In this document: positions 18,519 through 27,590 of the stretch, one piece after another
Position numbering within the stretch: the first letter of the stretch is position 1
How the letters are laid out: the number at the start of each line of letters is the position of its first letter
Assembly (NCBI GenBank): GCA_016783965.1
Contig: JADHVO010000005.1
Span: forward strand, 186,001 to 250,000
Source: Alphaproteobacteria bacterium
GTDB lineage: Bacteria; Pseudomonadota; Alphaproteobacteria; Micropepsales; Micropepsaceae
Direction: 5' to 3'
Length of the DNA stretch: 64,000 nt
Notes under the pieces: generated by a model
Database searches by the model: none
Told to the model about the DNA's origin: nothing
Seen by the model: the letters and a program-made list of their open reading frames with translations, nothing else
Program-made: the position numbers and the translations under genes

Positions 18519-18547
18519 CCAAGAACCGACCTCAGCCCTATCTTTGT

Positions 18548-18576
18548 CATATTGTGCGACTGAGAATGATTGTCAA
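18548..18576 (-). promoter_or_regulatory. Sigma-70 promoter overlapped by a Fur-type box, driving bfd-bfr
   Basis: On the minus strand TTGACA (18576-18571) and AATATG (18553-18548) are 17 bases apart, a near-consensus vegetative promoter 30 bases before the bfd ATG. The 15-base sequence at 18561-18575 is TGAGAATGATTGTCA, matching the Fur 7-1-7 consensus TGATAATNATTATCA at all but two defined positions, and it covers the -35 box and half the spacer. Repression by an iron-bound Fur-family protein is the direct prediction. In some alphaproteobacteria the acting protein could be a different Fur-family member. Confidence 0.82.
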
Positions 18577-18630
18577 CAGCAGTTTGGTCGCAGCTGTGAC
18601 GGCGGTCCGGGAAGTTCCCGTGGAAGGCCC

Positions 18631-20265
18631 CTAAGCCGTTGCTGCCACTTCTGCTTTTACCGTCTTCTCGATCGAGACGTAATCTGTCTTTCCCGTCCCG
18701 AGGACCGGGATGTCGTCGACCACCATTATCTTCCGTGGGACTGCGATCTCGGCCACCCCATGGTTGTGGGCCCAGCCGACGAGATCGTGGCGCGTAGCGT
18801 CCTTGTTGGTGGTGATGAGCACGATGGTCTCACCCTTGCGGTCGCCCGGGATCGCGATGGCGGCGTGGCTGAACTCCGGCCAGAGCGCCGAGGCTATGCT
18901 TTCGACCACCGCCAGGGACACGGTCTCTCCACCGATCTTTGCGAAACGCTTCATGCGGCCCTTGATGGCGATGAAGCCCTCGTCGTCGATGGAGACGATG
19001 TCGCCCGTGTCGTGCCAGCCCTCTTCGGGCGGCTGGATGACGCCAGGCTGGTCGGCCTTGATGTAGCCGAGCATCACGTTCGGACCGTGCACGAAGAGGC
19101 GCCCGGCATTGGCGATACCTTCGACCGGCTCCAGACGCGTCTTCATGCCCTTCATCAGTTTGCCGACGGTGCCGGGGTGGTTGGCTTCCGGCTGGTTGGC
19201 GGCGATGACAGGCGCGGCTTCGGTGACGCCATATCCCTCCAGGAGTTCGATCGAGTACTTCTTCCTGAGCAGGGCGCGGGTCTCGTCGCGCAGGCGCTCG
19301 GCGCCGCATACCGCGAGGCGGAGCGAGTTCAGATCGCCCTGGTCGCCGGCGCGGGCGTATTGCGAGATGAACGTGTCGGTCGATAGCAGGATCGTCGCCT
19401 TGGTGTCGCGGATGCGCTTGACGATCTCATGCGGCTGGAGGGGCGTCGGGTGCGTTACCACCTTGATGCCCAGGATCAGCGGCATGAGCGAGCCGACCGT
19501 CAGCCCGAAGCAGTGGAACGTCGGCAGTGGGTTGAACAGGATGTCGGTCTGATAAAGCTTCAGATGCGCCCGCACCTGTTCGACATTCGACAACAGGTTG
19601 GCGTGGCTGAGCGCCACACCCTTCGGCTCGCCCTCGGTGCCCGACGTGAACAGGATCACCGCCGGCTTCGAGTGCAGCGCATTGCTTGCGACGAGGCTCG
19701 GAACGAAGGTACCGACGGCGGCATACAACTTGTCGACCAGCGACAGCTTCTCGCGCACGTCCTCAAGGTAAACGATGTCGAAGTGACCTTGCATCGCCTC
19801 GACGACATGCTCGACCTTGGCAAGCTCCACGAAGCGGCGGGCCGTGACGATCTTCTTCACTCTGGCTGTCTTAAGCGCGCTGCGCAGACCGGCAAGGCCC
19901 GCGGTGAAATTCATCATCGTCGGGATGCGGCCATACGCCGATATCCCAAAGAAGGCGACGACCGACGCGGCCCCGGTCGGCAACATGATGCCAACGCATT
20001 CACCCGACTTGGTACCCTTCTTTAGGGCGTGGCCGACGGCCAGGGCGGCGCGGATGACCTCTTCATAGGTCAGGACACGCTCATCGCCGTCGACAAGGGC
20101 GGGGGTGTCGGCACCATATTTGGAACGCGCTTCGACCAGGGCATGGAAGACGGGCTGGTGCGAACGCTCGATGTCGAAAGGTACGGCTTCCTCGCCGGAT
20201 GCTGCGGCCAGACTGGCGACGCTCACTGTTCCACCCCAAGCTGACGGCGCGGTTCGCCCGCGCAC
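18631..20265 (-). CDS. AMP-dependent acyl-CoA/acyl-ACP synthetase (Aas C-terminal type)
   Basis: A 544-residue adenylate-forming enzyme. Motifs in order: the phosphate-binding loop LFTSGTEGEPKGV, GYGVTEAAP, the A5-A7 region with WHDTGD, and KGRMKRFAKIGGETVS with the hinge residues. The sequence, including FGLTVGSLMPL and RKIMVVDDIPVLGTGKTDY, resembles the acyl-ACP synthetase half of E. coli Aas, but the acyltransferase half is missing, so it is a stand-alone synthetase. It probably activates fatty acids for membrane lipid repair. The start is GTG 20265, or GTG 20226 with GGGGTGG in front. Confidence 0.85.
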   Translation of the reverse strand: MRGRTAPSAWGGTVSVASLAAASGEEAVPFDIERSHQPVFHALVEARSKYGADTPALVDGDERVLTYEEVIRAALAVGHALKKGTKSGECVGIMLPTGAASVVAFFGISAYGRIPTMMNFTAGLAGLRSALKTARVKKIVTARRFVELAKVEHVVEAMQGHFDIVYLEDVREKLSLVDKLYAAVGTFVPSLVASNALHSKPAVILFTSGTEGEPKGVALSHANLLSNVEQVRAHLKLYQTDILFNPLPTFHCFGLTVGSLMPLILGIKVVTHPTPLQPHEIVKRIRDTKATILLSTDTFISQYARAGDQGDLNSLRLAVCGAERLRDETRALLRKKYSIELLEGYGVTEAAPVIAANQPEANHPGTVGKLMKGMKTRLEPVEGIANAGRLFVHGPNVMLGYIKADQPGVIQPPEEGWHDTGDIVSIDDEGFIAIKGRMKRFAKIGGETVSLAVVESIASALWPEFSHAAIAIPGDRKGETIVLITTNKDATRHDLVGWAHNHGVAEIAVPRKIMVVDDIPVLGTGKTDYVSIEKTVKAEVAATA

Positions 20266-20335
20266 TCCTCACCTCATACTACCCGGATTTCGCAGCCGTT
20301 GCCTGCCGCTATGGCCGGAAATGGTGAGAGATTTC

Positions 20336-20710
20336 CTAGCGGAAGCGGTCGATCCAGTGCGCAAGACGCTCGGCGACCTGCTCGCGAACCTCGGCGGTGT
20401 TCACCGAACTCAGGACGCGCGCGACGTAATCGCGCCACGGCCGGGTCTCCGCCCAGGCACGCTCGGCCTGTGGTGCGGCAGCAGCGGCCAGCGGCAGCAG
20501 TGTGGCCGCGCTGACGGGCTTCAGGATTTCGTCGTTGAAGCGGCGTGCGCCGAACAGTGCCACGCCGAGCGCCGCCAGGCCGGTGATGCCCACCACCACA
20601 AGGCCGATCTTGAACCCGGGCGAGCGGAGCAGCGACGGAGGGGTCATCTTCTTGCGCCTGGCCGGGGTGGGGCCAGTCGAAAGGGGCTTTGAGGTCGATT
20701 TGCGGGCCAT
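20336..20710 (-). CDS. Single-pass membrane protein of unknown function
   Basis: A 124-residue protein with a basic, Pro/Ser-rich N-terminus ([11 protein letters not shown]), one transmembrane helix at about 32-54 ([21 protein letters not shown]), an Ala-rich region and a charged amphipathic tail ending HWIDRFR. ATG 20710 has an excellent AGGAGA ribosome binding site. It lies divergent to lipA, with only 88 bases between starts, and 70 bases upstream of the acyl-CoA synthetase gene on the same strand. Family unknown. Confidence 0.75.
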   Translation of the reverse strand: MARKSTSKPLSTGPTPARRKKMTPPSLLRSPGFKIGLVVVGITGLAALGVALFGARRFNDEILKPVSAATLLPLAAAAAPQAERAWAETRPWRDYVARVLSSVNTAEVREQVAERLAHWIDRFR

Positions 20711-20798
20711 AAAATCTCCTTCGAACCTGTCCCAACGCATGCGCGGAACAAAGGTTCAACATGATGCTTTCGCAACGCGAAACGACTATATCACGGCC

Positions 20799-21746
20799 AT
20801 GACCGTCGTGATCGACCGTACAAATCAGCCGCGCCATCCCGAGAAGGCTCATCGTCCCGATAACCCGGTCCAGCGCAAGCCGGAATGGATCCGGGTGAAG
20901 GCGCCGGTATCGCGCGAGTATGCGAAGACCCGCGACGTGGTGCGAGCGCACAACCTTCACACGGTGTGCGAGGAGGCGGCGTGCCCGAACATAGGCGAGT
21001 GCTGGACCAAGGCGCACGCCACCATGATGATCATGGGCGACACCTGCACGCGGGCCTGCGCCTTTTGCAACGTGAAGACCGGCTTGCCGGCGACGCTCGA
21101 CGCGGCGGAGCCCGGGAATGTGGCCGGCGCGGTCAAGAAGCTTGGGCTCAAGCACGTGGTGATCACATCGGTCGACCGTGACGATCTGCCGGACGGAGGT
21201 GCCCAGCACTTCGCAAACGTCATTCGGGCGATCCGCGCTGGGAGCCCGGGTACGACGATCGAGATCCTGACGCCTGACTTCCTTCGCAAGGATGGCGCGA
21301 TCGAAGTCGTGATGAACGCACGGCCCGACGTGTTCAACCACAACCTCGAGACCGTGCCGCGGCTTTACCTGAGCATCCGGCCGGGCGCGCGCTATTTCGC
21401 GTCGCTGCGCCTGTTGCAGAAGGCCAAGGAGCTGATGCCGTCAGGCTTCACAAAGTCCGGCCTGATGGTCGGCCTGGGCGAAAGCCGCGAGGAGATCATG
21501 CAGGTGATGGACGACTTGCGCGCCGCGGGCGTCGACTTCCTCACCATCGGCCAGTACCTCCAGCCGACGCGCAAGCACGCGGCGATCGATCGCTTCTGGA
21601 CGCCGGACGAGTTCAAGGCGCTCGAAACGACGGCGCGCGCCAAGGGTTTCCTGATGGTGTCGGCAACCCCGCTGACGCGGTCGTCCTATCATGCCGATTC
21701 CGACTTCGCGCAGATGAAAGCAGCGCGGCTCGCGCAGACGACGTGA
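20799..21746 (+). CDS. lipA: Lipoyl synthase
   Basis: A 315-residue radical-SAM enzyme that inserts two sulfurs into octanoyl-lipoyl domains. Both clusters are visible: the auxiliary cluster cysteines in [12 protein letters not shown] (57, 62, 68) and the SAM cluster CTRACAFC (83, 87, 90). The C-terminal TRSSYHADS contains the conserved RSSY serine that ligates the auxiliary cluster. Length is normal. ATG 20799 is used; the frame is open upstream. The stop overlaps the next start (GTGA), a lipA-COQ10-like pairing common in alphaproteobacteria. Confidence 0.97.
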   Translation: MTVVIDRTNQPRHPEKAHRPDNPVQRKPEWIRVKAPVSREYAKTRDVVRAHNLHTVCEEAACPNIGECWTKAHATMMIMGDTCTRACAFCNVKTGLPATLDAAEPGNVAGAVKKLGLKHVVITSVDRDDLPDGGAQHFANVIRAIRAGSPGTTIEILTPDFLRKDGAIEVVMNARPDVFNHNLETVPRLYLSIRPGARYFASLRLLQKAKELMPSGFTKSGLMVGLGESREEIMQVMDDLRAAGVDFLTIGQYLQPTRKHAAIDRFWTPDEFKALETTARAKGFLMVSATPLTRSSYHADSDFAQMKAARLAQTT

Positions 21747-22204
21747 GCGCCTCGACTCACTCGGAGACGCGGATCGTTCCTTACTCCGCCGACCTGATGT
21801 ACCGCGTCGTGGCGGACGTCGAGCAGTACCCGAAATTCCTTCCATGGGTTGTGGCGCTGCGCGTGCTGTCGCGGATGCGCGAAGGCGAGCGTGAGGTAGT
21901 GCTGGCCGAGATGGCAGTCGGCTATGGTGCGCTGCGGGAGAAGTACACGAGTCGCGTCGTGCTCGACCCGGTCGCGCGCTCCGTCGATGTGGCCCAGACG
22001 ACCGGCCCGTTTCGACAGCTCGAAAATCATTGGCGATTCGCACCGGAAGGAGCGGGCTCCCGGGTCGACTTTTCACTGGCCTATGAATTCAAGAGTCGCC
22101 TGCTAGGTGCCGTTGCGGGTGTGGCTTTTGGGAAAGTCTATCAGCAGATGGCGGACGCTTTCGTGGCGCGTGCGCACCAACTCGCGAGCGCCGAACGGCA
22201 TTGA
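21743..22204 (+). CDS. COQ10/RatA-type START-domain protein
   Basis: A 153-residue single-domain member of the polyketide cyclase/START family. It begins [31 protein letters not shown], the COQ10 pattern, and has the typical [10 protein letters not shown] strand and [15 protein letters not shown] helix. Mitochondrial COQ10 binds ubiquinone and assists respiration; E. coli RatA is a homologue described as a ribosome-association toxin. Position directly after lipA, with overlapping start, is usual in this class and favours the quinone-related role. Confidence 0.88.
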   Translation: MSASTHSETRIVPYSADLMYRVVADVEQYPKFLPWVVALRVLSRMREGEREVVLAEMAVGYGALREKYTSRVVLDPVARSVDVAQTTGPFRQLENHWRFAPEGAGSRVDFSLAYEFKSRLLGAVAGVAFGKVYQQMADAFVARAHQLASAERH

Positions 22205-22256
22205 TCGCTCGATCCCAGCCGCTACTGCACCTACGGCGTCGCACCGAAGCAGACGA

Positions 22257-22745
22257 TCAGATGAGGCGGTGCAGGAGATTCAGTGCTGCCTCACACGTCT
22301 TCAGGCGAACCTCTGTGCGTCCGATGTCGCCGAAACGGTGTTCCTCATGCATGATCGAGCGGCCCTCACGCGCTGCCGCGACATGGACGAGACCGATCGG
22401 TTTCATCGAGGTGCCGCCGCCGGGGCCGGCGATGCCGGTGACTGCCACGGCCAGCTGAGCATTCGAATTTTCGATCGCGCCCTCCGCCATCATGCGCGCG
22501 ACGGCCTCGGACACTTCACCCATATCGGCAATGAGATCGCCGGGCACATTCAGCAGATCCTGTTTCGAGCGGTTGGTGTAGACGACGAACCCGCGATCCA
22601 CGACCGCGGACGATCCTGGTATCTCGGTCAGCAGTCCCATGATCAGACCGCCGGTGCAGCTCTCGGCAGTGGTGATGCGCAGTTTGGCGATGCGGGCATC
22701 AGCGAGGACGACTTCGGCGAGACGCATCAGCGGATTGGGAAACAT
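22257..22745 (-). CDS. pncC: Nicotinamide-nucleotide amidohydrolase, CinA C-terminal type
   Basis: The 162-residue protein corresponds to the CinA C-terminal domain alone. Key motifs are the catalytic serine region TTAESCTGGLI, a GFVVYTNRSKQDLL segment, and AVTGIAGPGGGTSMKPIGLV. PncC deamidates nicotinamide mononucleotide to nicotinate mononucleotide in NAD recycling. The ATG at 22745 has AGGTG six bases upstream. It is the last gene of a minus-strand run ispDF-GNAT-pgpA-pncC, separated from pgpA by 24 bases. Confidence 0.92.
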   Translation of the reverse strand: MFPNPLMRLAEVVLADARIAKLRITTAESCTGGLIMGLLTEIPGSSAVVDRGFVVYTNRSKQDLLNVPGDLIADMGEVSEAVARMMAEGAIENSNAQLAVAVTGIAGPGGGTSMKPIGLVHVAAAREGRSIMHEEHRFGDIGRTEVRLKTCEAALNLLHRLI

Positions 22746-22769
22746 CGCGCACCTGTTGTTACGGGAAAC

Positions 22770-23219
22770 TCAGATTAGGCCGCGCCAGCGGAGGGCCGCA
22801 ACGACGATCGCGGACAGTGCGCCTGCGATCATGTCGTCCGCCATGATGCCCCAGCCGCCACGCAACCTCTCCCCAAGCGAGACCGGCCAGAGTTTGGTGA
22901 TGTCGAAGAAGCGGAACAGGATGAAGGCGATGCCGAAGGCGAGCGGTGTCAGGGGCGCGGTGGCACAGGCGAGCCACTGACCGGCGACTTCGTCGATCAC
23001 GCATTCCGACGGATCCTCTCCGCCCGTGCGCGCGGCATAGGCGCCGGTCGACCATACGCCGGTCAGAAATGCGACGAGGCTCGCCCCCGCAAGCGGCGCA
23101 GGGCCGAGCTTCCACAGGATCAGCCACGCGAAGGGCAGGGCAACCGCACTCGCGATGGTGCCCGGTGCCGGGCGCAAGAAACCCACGCCGAACCAGGTTG
23201 AAAGCACGGTTGCGATCAT
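22770..23219 (-). CDS. pgpA: Phosphatidylglycerophosphatase A
   Basis: A 149-residue membrane enzyme removing phosphate from phosphatidylglycerol phosphate. It shows FGVGFLRPAPGTIAS at the start, the acidic catalytic segment ECVIDEVAGQW, and FRFFDITKLWPV and GGWGIMADDMIAG, all conserved in PgpA, with about four hydrophobic stretches. The frame is open upstream, but ATG 23219 overlaps the preceding GNAT stop (ATGA) and starts the conserved region. Length is normal. Confidence 0.94.
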   Translation of the reverse strand: MIATVLSTWFGVGFLRPAPGTIASAVALPFAWLILWKLGPAPLAGASLVAFLTGVWSTGAYAARTGGEDPSECVIDEVAGQWLACATAPLTPLAFGIAFILFRFFDITKLWPVSLGERLRGGWGIMADDMIAGALSAIVVAALRWRGLI

Positions 23220-23638
23220 TGCGCGATCTTGAAGACGTACATGTTGGTCGGTGAATTCTCGAGCACGCCGCCGGTCGCTTCGTAGAAGGGATTGCCTTCG
23301 TCGTTGCTGACTTCCGTCAGCACCCACATCTCTGCCCAGCCGCGTTCGCGACCGAGTTCATGGAGCTTCGCGACGATGGCGCGTGCCGCACCCTTGCGCT
23401 TGTGTTGTTCGGCGGTGTCGACCTCATAGAGCAGAAAGTCCGTCGACTCCGCGCGGTGCAATACGTGGCCGTAGATGCGGCTCATAACTTCGCCGTCATC
23501 GGTGAGAGCGATGGCCATCACATAAGCTGGTTCGCGCAGCAGCATCGCGGCGCGTTCACGCGTCGGTTCCGGATTGAAGGCGGCTTCCGCCGTGCAGAGC
23601 AGGTCCTCGTCACCCGGTCGGAGGACGACGACCTTCAT
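23216..23638 (-). CDS. GNAT family N-acetyltransferase
   Basis: A 140-residue acetyltransferase. The acetyl-CoA-binding motif A is the region EQHKRKGAARAIVAKLHELG, followed by WAEMWVLTEVSNDEGNPFYEATGG, a pattern shared with aminoglycoside- and spermidine-type GNATs. ATG 23638 overlaps the ispDF stop and its own stop overlaps pgpA, so it is translationally coupled on both sides. Substrate unknown. Confidence 0.87.
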   Translation of the reverse strand: MKVVVLRPGDEDLLCTAEAAFNPEPTRERAAMLLREPAYVMAIALTDDGEVMSRIYGHVLHRAESTDFLLYEVDTAEQHKRKGAARAIVAKLHELGRERGWAEMWVLTEVSNDEGNPFYEATGGVLENSPTNMYVFKIAQ

Positions 23639-24786
23639 GGCAGCCGCACCGTCGCGACGGCTTGCGCTGCTAGGCCTTCGCGGCGGCCTTCGAAGCCAAG
23701 GCCTTCGGTTGTTGTAGCTTTCACGCTCACGCGCGAGGGATCGAGCTTCAGTATTTCGGCGATCTTGGCTCGCATGGCTTCGCGGTGCGGTCCGATCTTG
23801 GGGCGCTCGCAGATGATCGTCACGTCGCAATGCACGACGGCGCCGCCTTTGGCGGCGACTAGGTTCGCGGCGTGGTCGAGGAATTTCCACGACGGCGCGC
23901 CCCGCCAGCGTTCGTCCGTAGGCGGAAAATGTTGCCCGATGTCGCCTTCGCCTATGGCGCCGAGAATGGCGTCGGTCAGCGCATGCAGACCCGCGTCTGC
24001 ATCGGAATGACCTTCGAGGCCGTTTGTGTGGGGCACCTTGACTCCGCAGAGCCAGATGTGATCGCCAGCGGTAAACCGGTGGACGTCATAGCCCATGCCG
24101 GTGCGGCTATCGCCGAGCCGAGCGCGCAGACGTGCTTCGGCCAAGGCGAAGTCTTCGGGATTGGTCACTTTCATATTGGTCTCTTCACCCGGTACGGACA
24201 CGACACGCAAGCCTGAGAGACTGGCCAGCGCCATGTCGTCGGTCAGATCCTCTTTGGCGAACTTCCGATGTGCTTCGAAGATCGGCGCGAAGCGGAAGCC
24301 CTGTGGGGTCTGCGCACGCAGCAGGCCGTCGCGCGGCACCAGCACCCACTTGCCGCCTTCCTGCTTGCGCAGCGTATCGGCTACCGGAACGTGCGGGACG
24401 GCACCGTCAGCTCCGGCTTCAAGTGCAGCGATGACAGCGTCGATGGTCCGCGCTGACACCAGCGGGCGTGCCGCATCGTGGATGAGGACATAGTCCGGCT
24501 TGCGATGTGCCAAAGCTTCGAGACCATGCATGACCGAATGCTGCCGCGTCGGGCCGCCGGCGAGAACCGGAACCAGCTTCAGGCCGGCGGTGGCGGCGGT
24601 GTAGTGCGCCTCGTCGTTGGCCCCGATGACGACCTGGATGACGTCGATCCTTGGGTGCTTCACGAATGCCTCGAGGGTCCACCTAAGGACAGGCTTGCCA
24701 AGCAGGGGGGCGTATTGCTTGGGCACGGGGCCGCCGGCGCGTTCGCCCCTGCCCGCTGCTACCACCAGAACTGCCACGCCCGCCAT
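23635..24786 (-). CDS. ispDF: Bifunctional IspD/IspF of the MEP isoprenoid pathway
   Basis: The 383-residue fusion carries out steps three and five of the non-mevalonate pathway. The N-terminal cytidylyltransferase shows VVAAGRGERAGGPVPKQY, HDAARPLV and the terminal region around VPGEETNMKVT; the C-terminal cyclodiphosphate synthase begins at GMGYDVHRF and has GHSDADAGLHALTDAILGA with the zinc ligands. Such fusions are typical of alphaproteobacteria. I start at ATG 24786, with GGAGG in front, rather than the ATG at 24816. It runs divergently from ntrB and heads an operon with GNAT, pgpA and pncC. Confidence 0.96.
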   Translation of the reverse strand: MAGVAVLVVAAGRGERAGGPVPKQYAPLLGKPVLRWTLEAFVKHPRIDVIQVVIGANDEAHYTAATAGLKLVPVLAGGPTRQHSVMHGLEALAHRKPDYVLIHDAARPLVSARTIDAVIAALEAGADGAVPHVPVADTLRKQEGGKWVLVPRDGLLRAQTPQGFRFAPIFEAHRKFAKEDLTDDMALASLSGLRVVSVPGEETNMKVTNPEDFALAEARLRARLGDSRTGMGYDVHRFTAGDHIWLCGVKVPHTNGLEGHSDADAGLHALTDAILGAIGEGDIGQHFPPTDERWRGAPSWKFLDHAANLVAAKGGAVVHCDVTIICERPKIGPHREAMRAKIAEILKLDPSRVSVKATTTEGLGFEGRREGLAAQAVATVRLP

Positions 24787-24886
24787 GCGGCCTCCGTTGG
24801 GCGGGAGGGGTAGCACGAACCACGCTTACAGCAAGATTGCCGCGCTGCAACATTCGTGTTGCCTAGTTTATGAACATTAGCCTATG

Positions 24887-24905
24887 CTGCCTATCTAGTA
24901 GGCAG
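24887..24905. promoter_or_regulatory. Perfect inverted repeat at the ntrB start
   Basis: CTGCCTA (24887-24893) and TAGGCAG (24899-24905) flank TCTAG, giving a perfect 7-base-pair symmetry. The repeat ends 10 bases before the ntrB GTG and covers the likely ribosome binding site. It may be an operator or a translation-limiting hairpin. Related half-sequences (GCCTAG, GCCTAT) occur just upstream. Confidence 0.5.
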
Positions 24906-24915
24906 GGCCGGGTTC

Positions 24916-26022
24916 GTGGCGCAGGGCAAGATCTTTCTCAAAGAAGCCGCAACGACGTCGGCCATCGCGGGGGCCCTTCCCATGCCACTGCTGGTCGTCG
25001 GCGCCGACCTGGACATCCTTTTCGTCAATCCCGCCGCCGAACAGTTTTTCGATACAGGTGCCGGACTGCTGCGCCGGCAAGACCTGACTGATCTGGTGCC
25101 GTTCGGCAGTCCGCTTATCCATCTGGTGAGCCAGGCCCGCGAGCGCGGCGCGTCGGTCAGCGAGCGCGACATGGATCTGACCACGCCCCGCAACGGTGAC
25201 CGGCTGGCCGACGTGATCGTGACGCCGCTGCCAGAGCCGGAGGGCGCCGTTGTTATAACGTTGCAGGAGCGCAGCCTTGCGCAGCGCATCGATCGCCAGC
25301 TCCTGCACCGGGGCGCCGTGCGCTCGATGCACGGCATGGCGGCAGTGCTGGCGCACGAGATCAAGAATCCGCTCGCCGGCATCCGCGGCGCGGCGCAGCT
25401 CCTCGAACAATCGGGTCTCGAAAGCGACAAGGCGCTCACCCGGCTCATCTGCGACGAGGCGGATCGCATCCGCGCACTGATCGACCGCATGGAATCGTTC
25501 GGCGACACGCGCGCCATACCGCGCACGCCGGTCAACATCCACGAAGTGCTGGATCGTGTGCGCAAGGTAGCCGAGTCGAGCTTTGCCAAGGGCGTGACGA
25601 TCGTCGAGACCTTCGATCCGTCGCTCCCGTCCGTCCTTGGAGACCGCGACCAGCTCATCCAGGTGTTCATGAACCTGGTCCGCAACGCAGCGGATGCGCT
25701 GCCGGAGCAAGGTGGTGAGATCATCCTGACCACAGGCTATCGCCCGGGCGTTCGCTTTGGCGCAGCTGTCGCCGGCGAACGGCTGAGCCTGCCACTGGAA
25801 GTCACGGTGCGCGACAACGGCTCCGGCATTCCGACGGACCTGATGCCGCACATCTTCGATCCGTTCGTCACCACGAAGCCTCGCGGTTCCGGCCTGGGCC
25901 TTGCGCTGGTGGCTAAGATCGTCGGTGATCACGGCGGCGTCATCGAATGCGATTGCCAGCCGCGCAAGACCGTTTTCCGCATCCTGCTGCCCAAGGCAGT
26001 CGATGTGCGTGAAGGAGGCTGA
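24916..26022 (+). CDS. ntrB: Nitrogen regulation sensor kinase NtrB
   Basis: A 368-residue soluble histidine kinase that, with PII, controls NtrC phosphorylation. It has an N-terminal PAS domain (about 10-115), an H box [20 protein letters not shown] with His147 as phosphoacceptor, an N box [10 protein letters not shown], and G boxes DNGSGIP and GSGLGLALV. No transmembrane segment is present. The start is GTG 24916. Three bases separate it from ntrC. The dusB/nifR3 gene that usually precedes ntrB in this class is absent. Confidence 0.95.
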   Translation: MAQGKIFLKEAATTSAIAGALPMPLLVVGADLDILFVNPAAEQFFDTGAGLLRRQDLTDLVPFGSPLIHLVSQARERGASVSERDMDLTTPRNGDRLADVIVTPLPEPEGAVVITLQERSLAQRIDRQLLHRGAVRSMHGMAAVLAHEIKNPLAGIRGAAQLLEQSGLESDKALTRLICDEADRIRALIDRMESFGDTRAIPRTPVNIHEVLDRVRKVAESSFAKGVTIVETFDPSLPSVLGDRDQLIQVFMNLVRNAADALPEQGGEIILTTGYRPGVRFGAAVAGERLSLPLEVTVRDNGSGIPTDLMPHIFDPFVTTKPRGSGLGLALVAKIVGDHGGVIECDCQPRKTVFRILLPKAVDVREGG

Positions 26023-26025
26023 CGC

Positions 26026-27474
<1,449 letters not shown>

Positions 27475-27511
27475 CCCGTTAAGCCTGTGACGGCTTTGCA
27501 TCGCAGCATTC

Positions 27512-27539
27512 TTGCAACAGGCTGTGGCTTGGCTACACT
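27512..27539 (+). promoter_or_regulatory. Candidate sigma-70 promoter for ntrYX
   Basis: TTGCAA (27512-27517) and TACACT (27534-27539) are 16 bases apart, 51 bases before the ntrY ATG in the ntrC-ntrY gap. Both hexamers deviate from consensus at two positions. It would let ntrYX be transcribed apart from ntrBC; readthrough from ntrC is equally possible. Confidence 0.4.
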
Positions 27540-27590
27540 GTAACGGATTGTTCAGCGGCGTCAGCGATTTGGCGCCAGCACCGGATCTCG

